A stretch of DNA of 51,538 nucleotides from Amycolatopsis sp. (GTDB taxonomy: Bacteria; Actinomycetota; Actinomycetes; Mycobacteriales; Pseudonocardiaceae): assembly GCF_025464955.1 (NCBI RefSeq), contig NZ_JAODNM010000104.1, positions 1 to 51,538 on the forward strand, written 5' to 3'. Positions 23,394 through 31,313 of the stretch are shown here, piece after piece. A model generated the notes under the pieces. It was not told the DNA's origin. It was given only the letters and a program-made list of their open reading frames with translations, and ran no database searches. How positions within the stretch are numbered: the first letter of the stretch is position 1; every line of letters starts with the position of its first letter. The translations under genes were made by a program, and so were the position numbers.

Positions 23394-23828
23394 ATGCACC
23401 GCCTCAACGACGCCCGTGATCACGCCCTCGGCCTGTTTCGGATCGTTCTCGGGTTCCTCTTCGCCTGCCACGGAGCAAAAACCATCTTCGGCATCCTCGG
23501 CGCCAAAGCCCCGGCCGCCTTCGGGACCTGGCCCGGCTGGTGGGCCGCACTGATCCAACTCGTCGGCGGGGTACTGGTCCTGCTCGGTGTCGGCACCCGA
23601 ATCGCCGCCTTGATCAGCTCAGGCTCGATGGCCTTCGCCTACTTCACCGTCCACGTCGAAAACGGGCTGTGGCCGATCAACAACGGTGGCGAAGCCGCTG
23701 CCATGTTCTGCTGGACCTTCCTGCTGATCGCCGTTGCCGGCCCAGGACGGTTCGCACTCGGCACTGTGCTCACCGCCCGCAGCCAGGGCCAACGGAGCCA
23801 ACCGTCCACCACCGCTGGTCAACACTAG
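23394..23828 (+). CDS. DoxX-family membrane protein
   Basis: The 144-residue protein is a typical short DoxX member: ALGLFRIVLGFLFACHGAKT, PGWWAALIQLVGGVLVLLGV, AALISSGSMAFAYFTVH and AMFCWTFLLIAVAGPGRFAL form four membrane helices. The GPGRFAL ending is common in this family. The ATG is preceded by GGAGG. It is divergent from the longer DoxX gene of the two-component operon and is followed after 20 bases by a secreted lectin gene, so those two are likely cotranscribed. Confidence 0.88.
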   Translation: MHRLNDARDHALGLFRIVLGFLFACHGAKTIFGILGAKAPAAFGTWPGWWAALIQLVGGVLVLLGVGTRIAALISSGSMAFAYFTVHVENGLWPINNGGEAAAMFCWTFLLIAVAGPGRFALGTVLTARSQGQRSQPSTTAGQH

Positions 23829-23848
23829 TTGCCTCAAGGAGGAGAACG

Positions 23849-24373
23849 ATGAAGCGACAACTCGTCACCGCGGTCCTGAGCGCCGCACTACTGGCCTCTT
23901 GGACACAACCAGCCACCGCCCAACCCGGCGAAGACTTTTCGAGCACGATCTACTCGGCGTCGACCAAGTCCTGTGTGGACGTTCCGGGCGGCACCACCGA
24001 CGTCAACACCGACGTGCGCGGACGGACCTGCGACGGCGCAGCCGAGGAGAAGTTCCGATTCCAGCAGGTACCCGGCCGGTCCGCCGATACCTACGACGTC
24101 GTGAACGCGGCCAGCGGCCTGTGCCTGGCCCAATTCCGATTCGGTGTCCGGCAGCGCAACTGCCTCATACCCGTACCCTACGACCCAGTGCTCGACATGT
24201 GGACCCTCGTCCCCCTCGACGCCGCGGCCACCGAGTTCCAGTTCACCAGGACCTCCGACGCCGGCGCCGGGCTCGGGCGGTGCCTCGCCGCGCACGCAAC
24301 CCCTTCGCCGGTCCTGAGGTTGGACTTCTGCAACAAAACCGACCCCGCGCAGTCGTTCACCCGCACCGGGTGA
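23849..24373 (+). CDS. Secreted ricin-type beta-trefoil lectin-domain protein
   Basis: The 174-residue protein has a signal peptide (MKRQLVTAVLSAALLASWTQ, cleaved near ATA-Q) and then a single beta-trefoil domain: SASTKSCVDVPGGTTDVNTD, EKFRFQQVPG, ASGLCLAQFRFGVRQRNC and GRCLAAHAT followed by LRLDFCNKTDPAQSF. Six or more cysteines in the usual trefoil positions suggest disulfides. The QxW triplets of sugar-binding trefoils are only partly kept (QSF at the end), so carbohydrate binding is not assured. AAGGAGG precedes the ATG. It is probably cotranscribed with the DoxX gene. Confidence 0.8.
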   Translation: MKRQLVTAVLSAALLASWTQPATAQPGEDFSSTIYSASTKSCVDVPGGTTDVNTDVRGRTCDGAAEEKFRFQQVPGRSADTYDVVNAASGLCLAQFRFGVRQRNCLIPVPYDPVLDMWTLVPLDAAATEFQFTRTSDAGAGLGRCLAAHATPSPVLRLDFCNKTDPAQSFTRTG

Positions 24374-24393
24374 CCCGAAGCCAGGACGCCGCA

Positions 24394-25131
24394 CTAACCC
24401 GCCGCGACGCCGAAAAGGACGCCGATGTAATAGGCGACGAACATCGTCAAGGCACCGACGCCGACGTTGCGGACGATCGCCGGACGGCTCCTGGCCTCAC
24501 CCAGCTTCGCGCTGATCAACCCGGTCAACGCCAGTCCGATCCCGACAGCGCCGATACAGGTCCACACCCGCGCCGAAGCCGGCGGCAATGCGATCGCGAG
24601 CAGCGGCAGCAGGCCACCGACGGTGAAGGACACCAACGACGCCCATGCCGCCTGCCAGGGACTGGTCAGGTTGTCCGGATCGATCCCCAGCTCGGCATCG
24701 GCATGCGCCTGCAGGGCATCCTTCTCGGTCAACTCCCGCGCGACCTGCGCGGCGAGCTCCGGGGACAACCCCTTTCGCTCGTAGATATCCGCCAGTTCGC
24801 GTTCCTCGGCTTCGGGCATCGTGGACAGCTCGTACTCCTCGAGCCGCAGCAGCGCCATTTCGGTGTCGCGCTGCGTACTTACCGACACGTACTCGCCGCC
24901 GGCCATCGACAATGCCCCCGCGACCAGGCCCGCGATACCGGCGGTGAGAATCGTCGTAGTGCTGGTGGTCGCGCCCGCGACACCGACTACGATCCCGGCA
25001 ACCGACACGATCCCGTCGTTGCCGCCCAGCACCCCGGCGCGCAACCAGTTCAACTTGCCACCGGCATTACCGTGCGGCTCAACCAGATGCTCGACACGGC
25101 CCGCGCCGTCGAGTTCCTTTTGTTCGGTCAC
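24394..25131 (-). CDS. VIT1/CCC1-family iron/manganese transporter
   Basis: The 245-residue protein shows the VIT family pattern. WLRAGVLGGNDGIVSVAGIV is the first helix with its metal-site aspartate, then GLVAGALSMAGGEYVSVSTQRDTE with the second-helix GEYVSV motif. A cytoplasmic acidic metal-binding hairpin follows (EERELADIYERKGLSPELAA and ALQAHADAELGID), and three further helices end at YYIGVLFGVAAG. It should export Fe2+ or Mn2+ from the cytoplasm. It is divergent from a cytochrome b561-like gene; DtxR/IdeR-like half sites lie in the shared promoter region. Confidence 0.92.
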   Translation of the reverse strand: MTEQKELDGAGRVEHLVEPHGNAGGKLNWLRAGVLGGNDGIVSVAGIVVGVAGATTSTTTILTAGIAGLVAGALSMAGGEYVSVSTQRDTEMALLRLEEYELSTMPEAEERELADIYERKGLSPELAAQVARELTEKDALQAHADAELGIDPDNLTSPWQAAWASLVSFTVGGLLPLLAIALPPASARVWTCIGAVGIGLALTGLISAKLGEARSRPAIVRNVGVGALTMFVAYYIGVLFGVAAG

Positions 25132-25213
25132 CAGTCAAGTAGAACAGGAAAATTGCGGCATCGCGAGCCACTGTGGCGCAGATTTCACAGTAGTCAACCC
25201 TTACCGAGTTATA

Positions 25214-25242
25214 CCTTACCTAACGAGGAATGCCTCACCTTA
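25214..25242. promoter_or_regulatory. DtxR/IdeR-like half sites
   Basis: Read on the minus strand, TAAGGTGAGGC (25242-25232) and TTAGGTAAGG (25223-25214) each match the left half of the iron box TTAGGTTAGGCTAACCTAA, while the right halves are poor. They lie about 85-110 bases upstream of the VIT gene and 140 bases upstream of the rightward gene. This is a candidate for iron control. Confidence 0.45.
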
Positions 25243-25377
25243 TCGGATTTTCACCCGCCACACTCTGCCATTTCCAGCCGACGTGTGCGGAATTCCCAGA
25301 ATCTTCCCAGAACCACCGGAGACAATGAAACCCTGGCCGGTCTTGCGCCGGGAGGTGCTACTGGAGCAAGGAGAGCA

Positions 25378-26103
25378 GTGAAACTGCAGCAGTGGGCGAG
25401 CGACACCATCGCGGAAGCCGCCGGCCGTGAAAGCCGCAGCGACCCGGTGCTCCCCCGCACCGGTGGCCCGGCCGGCAACGCCAGGCTGACCGCGTGGACG
25501 GGTTTGCTGCTCCTCGCGCTGTTCGTCGTCGAACTGGTCACCTTGCTCAACCTCGACGGGCTCATCAGCTGGCACATCGTGGTCGGCGTCCTGCTCGTCC
25601 CGCCCGCGCTGGTGAAGACCGCCACCACCGGCTGGCGCATTATCGGGTACTACACCGGACGCGCGCCCTACCGCCAGGCCGGCCCACCACCGATGCTCCT
25701 GCGTGTACTGGGGCCCTTGGTGGTGCTGTTCACCCTGGCCGTCCTCGGCACCGGGCTGGCGCTCATCGCGCTGGGGCCGGACTCGAGCCGCAGCGTACTG
25801 GTCACCGTGCTCGGCCAACAGATCGACGCGATCAGCCTGCACCAAGCCACGTTCATCGTCTGGGCCGTCGTGACCGGCCTACACTGCCTCGCCCGCCTGG
25901 TCCCCGCGATGCGCATCGTCACCACCCCGCGCGAGGACGGCAACCGCGTCCCCGGGCGACCGTCGCGTGCCGCCGTCATGCTGATCACGATGGTCGTCGC
26001 CGCGGTGGCCGGCGCCGTTCTGCTCGGCGCCTCCAGCGCGTGGGTGAACGGCGGCCTGCAGCATGGCCATCACGCCCCGAGACGTCCCGCACCACCATCG
26101 TGA
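25378..26103 (+). CDS. Cytochrome b561-like membrane protein
   Basis: The 241-residue protein has about five membrane helices: LTAWTGLLLLALFVVELVTL, SWHIVVGVLLVPPALVKTAT, LLRVLGPLVVLFTLAVLGTG, SLHQATFIVWAVVTGLHCLA and AVMLITMVVAAVAGAVLLG. Histidines inside or at the ends of helices (SWH, SLH, GLH) could ligate haem, as in bacterial cytochrome b561/ferric-reductase-like proteins. It ends in a His-rich tail (GLQHGHHAPRR). The GTG start is chosen for the AAGGAG just upstream; the frame is open much further without protein character. Divergence from the VIT gene suggests a shared link to iron or redox; this is inference. Confidence 0.65.
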   Translation: MKLQQWASDTIAEAAGRESRSDPVLPRTGGPAGNARLTAWTGLLLLALFVVELVTLLNLDGLISWHIVVGVLLVPPALVKTATTGWRIIGYYTGRAPYRQAGPPPMLLRVLGPLVVLFTLAVLGTGLALIALGPDSSRSVLVTVLGQQIDAISLHQATFIVWAVVTGLHCLARLVPAMRIVTTPREDGNRVPGRPSRAAVMLITMVVAAVAGAVLLGASSAWVNGGLQHGHHAPRRPAPPS

Positions 26104-26127
26104 CCGGCACGGGGTGGTGCACCTACG

Positions 26128-26658
26128 ATGATCGGGATGGCCACGACAGAGACAGAGACGCAGCCCGGCCCCACGCCCGAGCACATAGCGGCGGTGCTGC
26201 GTGAACGCATCTACGGCGGAATCGCCTGCCTGAGCACGCTGCTGGTCCTGGTCCAGCCGGACGAGGGCCCCCCAGCGCCGTGGACCGCCGTGGTCGACGT
26301 CGCGATCGCGGCCGGCGGGCTCTGGGCCGCCAGTGTGCTCGCCGACTACGTCGGCCACCTGGCTGCGCACGGCAAGGGGATGACCGGCTCGGAGGCGGCC
26401 GCGGCTTCACGGGCGTCCGCGCAGATCCTGGAAGCTGCGGCCATCCCGCTGCTGTTACTGGTCATTGCCGGGCTTGGCTGGATGCCCTATCACGCCGCCG
26501 TGACAGCGGGGGTGTGCGTAACGGTCGCGGAGCTGGGCCTCTTCGCGCTACTCACGGCACGCCGGACGAAGCTGTCACTTTGGAAACGTGTCCTACTCGT
26601 GCTCGTCCTACTCGCACTCGGCGCACTCGTGGTGACCGTGAAGACCCTCGCACACTGA
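26128..26658 (+). CDS. Small integral membrane protein of unknown function
   Basis: The 176-residue product has about five hydrophobic stretches: GGIACLSTLLVLV, WTAVVDVAIAAGGLWAASVL, AAAIPLLLLVIAGLG, VTAGVCVTVAELGLFALLTA and RVLLVLVLLALGALVVTV. I do not recognise a family or catalytic motif. The ATG at 26128 is used; the ATG three codons later (26137) is an alternative with GGG just upstream. It follows the b561-like gene by 24 bases and may be in its operon. Its 3' end overlaps the antisense tail of the mptB relic. Confidence 0.6.
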   Translation: MIGMATTETETQPGPTPEHIAAVLRERIYGGIACLSTLLVLVQPDEGPPAPWTAVVDVAIAAGGLWAASVLADYVGHLAAHGKGMTGSEAAAASRASAQILEAAAIPLLLLVIAGLGWMPYHAAVTAGVCVTVAELGLFALLTARRTKLSLWKRVLLVLVLLALGALVVTVKTLAH

Positions 26659-27334
26659 AAACGCCTCTGAGAACCTCCTCCTGCGGGGTCAGCATGACGC
26701 CGACCAGGACGGAGAGCACTAACACAGCACCGAAACCCCGTGGAGGCAGCAGAGTTTTCCCGTCGGGATGCGTACTGAGCACAAGCCACACCGACACGGC
26801 GGACGCGGCCGCGATGCGGGAAGCAGACCAGGTGACCGCCGCGCCGAGCGCCAATGGCCAGGTGAAATACCACAGGAACACCACCGGCGAGAAGAGCACA
26901 GTGGCCATCAGCGCCAACGCGGCGCCGCGGACGGCCGCGGCACCACCGTCTCGCGATCGCCACCACAACCAGGCAACGAGCCCTGCGAGCAGTCCCCAGC
27001 CCACCAGCCGGAATCGCGCGATCAGCCGAGCCGGGTCGACTTCGGTGAACAGGTTCAGCACCGCCCCGGTGAGCTTGCCCAGCGCGGTCGGCACGGACAA
27101 CCAGGGCTCAAGATCCGAGTTGCCGCCCAGCGCGGCGATCCACCCGAGATCGACGCCGGCGAGGACAGTGCACAACCCGAACACCATGACCACAGTGGAC
27201 ACCACGACCACAACCACGAACCCACGGACGGTCGGACGGCGCCCACCCGAACGGTGCACCACCCACACCCACGCCAGGAACGGCAAGGCCACCGCCGCGC
27301 TGGGGACAGTACTGACCAGATTGGCGTTGGTCAC
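26552..27334 (-). pseudogene. mptB: C-terminal part of an MptB-like mannosyltransferase
   Basis: The frame encodes the C-terminal half of a polyprenol-phosphomannose-dependent alpha-1,6-mannosyltransferase: AVALPFLAWVWVVHRSGGRR, LGGNSDLEPWLSVPTALGKL, FTEVDPARLIARFRLVGWGL and ALMATVLFSPVVFLWYFTWP, with multiple membrane helices. Intact MptB has about 500 residues, makes the alpha-1,6-mannan core of lipomannan and acts in the membrane. The N-terminal half with the catalytic acidic loop is not upstream. Instead, the part that should precede it is found on the opposite strand (27310-27490). No ribosome binding site precedes the frame, and its tail overlaps the neighbouring gene. It is a relic split by an inversion. 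Confidence 0.75.
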
Positions 27335-27490
27335 CGGGCTGGGCCTGCTGTGTCTTGCGCTGCCGGCGCTGTGCCGTCACCTCGGGGCGAGGCCGGAATT
27401 CGCGTTGTGGATCGGCGTGGCGAACCCGTTGGTCCTGCTGTATCTGGTGGCCGGTGCGCACAACGACCACCCGGCGCAACGATCTTCGGG
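27310..27490 (+). pseudogene. mptB: Internal MptB segment in inverted orientation
   Basis: On the plus strand the frame reads LALVTGLGLLCLALPALCRH, then LGARPEFALWIGVANPLVLL and YLVAGAHND, which is the membrane segment that in intact MptB precedes the part encoded at 26552-27334 on the minus strand. The breakpoint shows TGACCA (27313-27318) and TGGTCA (27328-27333) as an inverted repeat, a possible recombination point. After GAHND the similarity ends. About 85 bases up to the methyltransferase stop hold nothing recognisable. Confidence 0.72.
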
Positions 27491-27575
27491 TGGGTCGTCT
27501 ACACCGCAGCACCCGGGAGCGAGTCGGCTAACCAGTTGGACCTGCTTCGGGCGACATGCAATTGCGCTCCCGGGA

Positions 27576-28613
27576 CTAAACCGCTTCCGCTTCAATCACC
27601 GCATAGGGCGCTTGAACGGCGGTGACGTTCGTGATCCGGAAACCGGCTGCCTTCAGCAGGGCTGTGAATTCACCCAGCTCGCGTTCCTTACCCGTTAACA
27701 TCGCCGCCATGTTCATGTCCATCAGCGTGCCGATTCCCGGGTCGTTCGCGGCACCGAGGACGATGTCGACGATCGCGACGCGGCCTCCCGGATTGAGCGA
27801 TTCACGGCAACGCTGGAGAATCGCGACGCAGGCCTCGTCGTCCCAGTCGTGCATGATGTACTTCAGCAGATAGAGATCGCCTGCGGGGACACCGTCGAAG
27901 AAGTCTCCCCCGACGACGTCGAACCGGTGGTCCAGTTTCCAGCGCTCGGCTTCCGCCCGGGTTCCGCCGACGACGTGCGGCAGGTCGAGCACCACCCCTT
28001 TGATACCGGGGTTGTCGGCCATCAAAGCGAAGACGAACGCGCCGTTCGCGCCACCGACGTCGACGACCGTGGAGACCCCGCGCAAGTCGAGCACCGGAAC
28101 ACATTCGTCGATGACGGGGGTGGACAGGTCGGTCATCGCGCGCGAAAAGTAGTCGGCCTCGTCCGGATTCCGGCCGAAGTGCTCGAAGATGGTGGTCCCC
28201 AGCGCCACCTCCGTCTGAGAGACACCCTCGCGGATCGCATCCGGGAACCGGCCCCACGACAACCAATGCCCAGGGGCGGTCTGGACGATAGCCAGGTTCT
28301 TGAGCGAATTGGCCGAACCGGCGCGCAAGGTGGCCAAAAGCGGTGTTCCCGCGAAGCGACCATCGGCGTATTCGAACAATCCCAAGGTCACGCAAGACCG
28401 CAGCAGCCGGTAAGTATAGGCGGGATCGGTCGACGCACGTTCCGCGGCCTCGACCGCCGTCAGCGGTCCGTCGGCGAACTGCTCGGCGATCGACAGTTTC
28501 GCGACAGCGCCGACAATCTGGCTCACCCAGAATCCGGTGATCATCGACAGCATCTGCTGAAAGTCTTCGGCGGACTCCGGTTCGTCCCGACCTGCCGTTG
28601 CATGGTTCGACAT
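27576..28613 (-). CDS. S-adenosylmethionine-dependent O-methyltransferase
   Basis: The 345-residue protein has the plan of the plant-type/polyketide O-methyltransferases. An N-terminal winged-helix dimerisation domain (FQQMLSMITGFWVSQIVGAV, then AYTYRLLRSCVTLGLFEY) is followed by a Rossmann domain with the SAM loop VVDVGGANGAFVFALM, VVLDLPHVV, VVGGDFFDGVP and the catalytic histidine in LLKYIMHDWDDEA. Members methylate hydroxyls of aromatic secondary metabolites. No biosynthetic cluster is beside it, so the substrate is unknown. The ATG at 28613 is conventional. The 245-base upstream spacer contains a MerR-type palindrome, 180 bases away. Confidence 0.88.
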   Translation of the reverse strand: MSNHATAGRDEPESAEDFQQMLSMITGFWVSQIVGAVAKLSIAEQFADGPLTAVEAAERASTDPAYTYRLLRSCVTLGLFEYADGRFAGTPLLATLRAGSANSLKNLAIVQTAPGHWLSWGRFPDAIREGVSQTEVALGTTIFEHFGRNPDEADYFSRAMTDLSTPVIDECVPVLDLRGVSTVVDVGGANGAFVFALMADNPGIKGVVLDLPHVVGGTRAEAERWKLDHRFDVVGGDFFDGVPAGDLYLLKYIMHDWDDEACVAILQRCRESLNPGGRVAIVDIVLGAANDPGIGTLMDMNMAAMLTGKERELGEFTALLKAAGFRITNVTAVQAPYAVIEAEAV

Positions 28614-28793
28614 CGTGACTATTCCCCCCGATTTTCCCTGCGCTCTTCAGTACATTGTGGAGTCAGCCTAGCCGCTGGTGCGGAATTCCGTGTCGCGGTC
28701 ACGCCGGCCTGGCATGTTCAGGCACGAATCTCTGCGCGTTCTGTCACCGCCATGTCGCCCCTTACGGGAGGAATCAGAATCCTTCCGGGACGT

Positions 28794-28814
28794 GACTCTC
28801 CCCCACGGGGAGGG
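28794..28814. promoter_or_regulatory. MerR-type palindrome downstream of the hydrolase pair
   Basis: CTCCCCCACGGGGAG (28798-28812), flanked by ACT on the left, resembles the GC-rich palindromes between -35 and -10 elements that MerR-family activators bind. A similar site lies at 30074-30094, upstream of the hydrolase gene, so the two flank the hydrolase/short-ORF pair. The left copy could also serve the methyltransferase gene. Confidence 0.5.
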
Positions 28815-28858
28815 CTCACGATGATGCTCAATCGGTCATTGCCCGCGCCGACCAAATC

Positions 28859-28966
28859 TTAGGAGTCATCGGTGAGGGTGTCAGGCAGGACCTGCTGCAG
28901 GGTGGCGATGAGTTCGGCGGCGCGGCCGGGCCGGGTGTGAAAGGTGTTCGTGGCTTGGATGCCCAT
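28859..28966 (-). CDS. Truncated antibiotic-biosynthesis-monooxygenase-like ORF, 35 residues
   Basis: The product MGIQATNTFHTRPGRAAELI continues for 15 residues and ends at a stop after TLTDDS. The sequence resembles only the first strand and helix of ABM-domain proteins (about 95 residues). It is probably the remains of a longer gene or a very short peptide. GGAG lies 11 bases upstream of the ATG. It follows the alpha/beta hydrolase gene after 57 bases. It is too short for its function to be judged. Confidence 0.45.
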   Translation of the reverse strand: MGIQATNTFHTRPGRAAELIATLQQVLPDTLTDDS

Positions 28967-29023
28967 GATCGGCTGTCTCCTCGTTGATGACTGGGTAGTG
29001 GCTGGGTGGATGGTCAAGCGTGC

Positions 29024-29974
29024 TTACAACGTCGTGAGCACGCGCACGCGATCGCCGTAGGCGCGGCGGGCGCTGGCGGAGTCGGCAGCGAACCGGTCCC
29101 AGCCGTGGGGCGCGCCGGGGTGCACGTGCAGTTCGACCGGAACGCCCGCACGGGCGAGGCCTTGGGCGTAGGCGATGGTCTCGTCGCGGAAGATGTCCAG
29201 GTCGCCGACTTCGAGGTAGGCCGGTGGCAGCCTGCTGAAGTCCTTCAGCCGGCCGGGGGCCGCTACGGGCGCGACGGTGGCGCATCCCAGATCGGCCCCG
29301 AGCACCGCCTGCCATGCGGTGTAGTTGTCGCCATACCCCCAGGTGGCGAACGGGACCAGCGCCGGATCGGGGGTCTGGTTGCGGTCGTCGAGCATGGGAT
29401 AGACCAGGAGCTGCCGGGCAACCGGAAGCCCGCGGTCGCGAGCGAGAATCGTGGCCCCGGCAGTGGGGGCACCACCGCCGCTGTCGCCCATGACCGCGAT
29501 GCGGGCCGGGTCGACACCGACGCCGGCCGCGTTCGCGGCGAGCCAGGCGAGCCCGGCGAAGACGTCCTCGGCGAGGGCTGTTCCGGTGGCCTCGGGAGCC
29601 AGCCGGTAGCCGACCGACAGGATCGGCACACCACTGCGGGCGACGTACCAGGACAGCAGGGCGTCGTACGTGTCGAGGCTGCCCAGGACCATGCCGCCGC
29701 CGTGGGCGTAGACGACGGCCGGGCCGGGCTGTGACGCGTCGCCAGTGGTGTACCAGCGCAGCTCGATCGAGGAGCCGTCGCGCGCGGTCGCGTGGTACGT
29801 GGCGGTCTTGATTCCCGCGACCTGCGGGACCAGGGTCGCCATGTACGCCTGGCCGACGTTGCCGGCTTCCCGCAGCGCCTTCCAGTCGCCGCGCTCGCGG
29901 ACGGGTCCCGCCGCCACCTGTTCGGCGCGCGCGGCCATGGCGGGGACGAGCTCGGGGTCAAGGACGTAGCTCAT
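29024..29974 (-). CDS. Alpha/beta hydrolase of the hormone-sensitive-lipase family
   Basis: The 316-residue protein has the HSL oxyanion motif in VVYAHGGGMVLGSLDTYDAL, the nucleophile elbow GDSGGGAPTAGATILARDRG, the acid region YLEVGDLDIFRDE and the catalytic histidine in VHPGAPHGWDRF. It would hydrolyse small esters in the cytoplasm. The ATG at 29972-29974 is used; the frame extends 51 bases further to 30025 without better signals. A MerR-type palindrome lies 100 bases upstream. It precedes the truncated monooxygenase-like ORF. Confidence 0.9.
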   Translation of the reverse strand: MSYVLDPELVPAMAARAEQVAAGPVRERGDWKALREAGNVGQAYMATLVPQVAGIKTATYHATARDGSSIELRWYTTGDASQPGPAVVYAHGGGMVLGSLDTYDALLSWYVARSGVPILSVGYRLAPEATGTALAEDVFAGLAWLAANAAGVGVDPARIAVMGDSGGGAPTAGATILARDRGLPVARQLLVYPMLDDRNQTPDPALVPFATWGYGDNYTAWQAVLGADLGCATVAPVAAPGRLKDFSRLPPAYLEVGDLDIFRDETIAYAQGLARAGVPVELHVHPGAPHGWDRFAADSASARRAYGDRVRVLTTL

Positions 29975-30073
29975 AGGTGCTCGCTTTTCGTCGGCTTGTC
30001 CGACCACTCGGCCGGACAAGAACAACGATGGGCCCTACCGCCAGGAGACAGTCAACACGCGACCGGCAGCTGA

Positions 30074-30094
30074 ACTCTCCCCCTGCGGGAGGTT
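30074..30094. promoter_or_regulatory. MerR-type palindrome upstream of the hydrolase gene
   Basis: ACTCTCCCCCTGCGGGAGG (30074-30092) has CTCCC/GGGAG arms, like the site at 28794-28814. No MerR gene is in the window, so the regulator would be encoded elsewhere or has been lost. Confidence 0.5.
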
Positions 30095-30108
30095 TCCCTC
30101 GAGCCGGC

Positions 30109-31143
30109 TCAGACTGTGGGCGCGCGGCCCGTGCTCGCGCGGGGGGTGAGCACCGCGACGGGGGTCTGGCAGTGCTCCACCCGCTCACTGCGGATCAGCT
30201 TTTCCAGTGCGGCGACCGCACTCACGCCGTGCTGCGGAATGTCGCGGTTGACCGCGGTGACCGCCGGCCGGACGAGCCGGCACAGGGCGGAATCATCCCA
30301 GGCGACGATCGACAACTGGTCCGGGACGATGATCCCCATCTCCTGAGCGGCAGCCATGGACGCCAAGGCCATCACATCGTTGTCGAAAACGAGCGCGGTC
30401 GGGCGCTCCCGTTGCGAGAGCAGCCTTCGCGCCGCTCTCGCACCCCCATCACCGGAGTAGTCCGTGTGGACGGTCGTGGATCCGGTCAGTGCGTACTGCC
30501 CGGCGGCTTCGGCGAAGGCGAGATCGCGCTGCACGGTATGCACCAGGGCGGCCGGGCCGGCCACCCGCGCGATACGCGTGTGCCCGAGTGCGGCAAGGTA
30601 CCCGACGACTTCGCGCATGGGCGCGCCATCATCGCTCCAGACGCAGGGCATGGTGGAACCTTCCTGGGGGAACCCCAGCGCAACGGCAGGCAGGCCGATC
30701 TCCTCGAGTACGCCGACCCGCGCGTCGTTCTCGGTCAGGTCGACCACGATGACCCCGTCCACCCGACGCTCGGCCCACCAGTTCCGATAGGTCTGGATCT
30801 CGGTCCGCTGGTCGTCGGTCACCTGAAGCATCAGCGCTGTGGACTCGTCGTTCTCGAAACCGTTCTTCAACGCCATCTCGATGCCCGAGACCAGCTGCAT
30901 GAAAAAGGGCTCGATACCGAGGACCTGCGCGGGCCGATCCACGATCAACCCGATCGCTCCGCTACGGGACCGAGTCAACGCCCTGGCCGCGGTGCTGGGA
31001 CGCCAGCCGAGGTCCGCCGCGATCCGCACCACCTTGTCCCGGGTCGCCTGGGAGACCCCTGGTTTGCCGTTGAGCGCGTAGGACACCGCGCCCGTAGACA
31101 CCCCGGCTGCCTCGGCGATGTCGGTGATGGTCAACCGCTTCAT
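30109..31143 (-). CDS. LacI-family transcriptional regulator
   Basis: The 344-residue protein begins with a LacI helix-turn-helix: LTITDIAEAAGVSTGAVSYA, then LNGKPGVSQATRDKVVRIAA, and the hinge region to about residue 60. The ligand domain contains GAIGLIVDRPAQVLGIEPFF, VDGVIVVDLTEND, VFDNDVMALASMAAAQEMGI and LSIVAWDDSALC. It is divergent from a GH26 mannanase gene and most likely represses it, responding to a mannan-derived sugar. A TTAAGCGCTTCA operator candidate lies between them. ATG at 31143. Confidence 0.92.
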   Translation of the reverse strand: MKRLTITDIAEAAGVSTGAVSYALNGKPGVSQATRDKVVRIAADLGWRPSTAARALTRSRSGAIGLIVDRPAQVLGIEPFFMQLVSGIEMALKNGFENDESTALMLQVTDDQRTEIQTYRNWWAERRVDGVIVVDLTENDARVGVLEEIGLPAVALGFPQEGSTMPCVWSDDGAPMREVVGYLAALGHTRIARVAGPAALVHTVQRDLAFAEAAGQYALTGSTTVHTDYSGDGGARAARRLLSQRERPTALVFDNDVMALASMAAAQEMGIIVPDQLSIVAWDDSALCRLVRPAVTAVNRDIPQHGVSAVAALEKLIRSERVEHCQTPVAVLTPRASTGRAPTV

Positions 31144-31263
31144 CGCACCTCCGACCTCAACCGTCTGCCGAACTCAACCGCTTCAACCTGCGCAAAGCCT
31201 AGCGTATCGCCATCGCCGCAGGCCTTGATCATTGACAGTCTCGTCATCCAGGTCACACAATGC

Positions 31264-31275
31264 TTAAGCGCTTCA
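31264..31275. promoter_or_regulatory. Probable LacI operator for the mannanase gene
   Basis: TTAAGCGCTTCA is a near-perfect palindrome with the central AGCGCT typical of LacI/GalR operators, 39 bases upstream of the mannanase start. TCAACCG occurs twice more at about 31158-31180, nearer to the LacI gene, and may be a second site. Confidence 0.55.
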
Positions 31276-31313
31276 CCTGGTCCCCGCAGGCTCCGCAACG
31301 TCGAGGAGAATCG

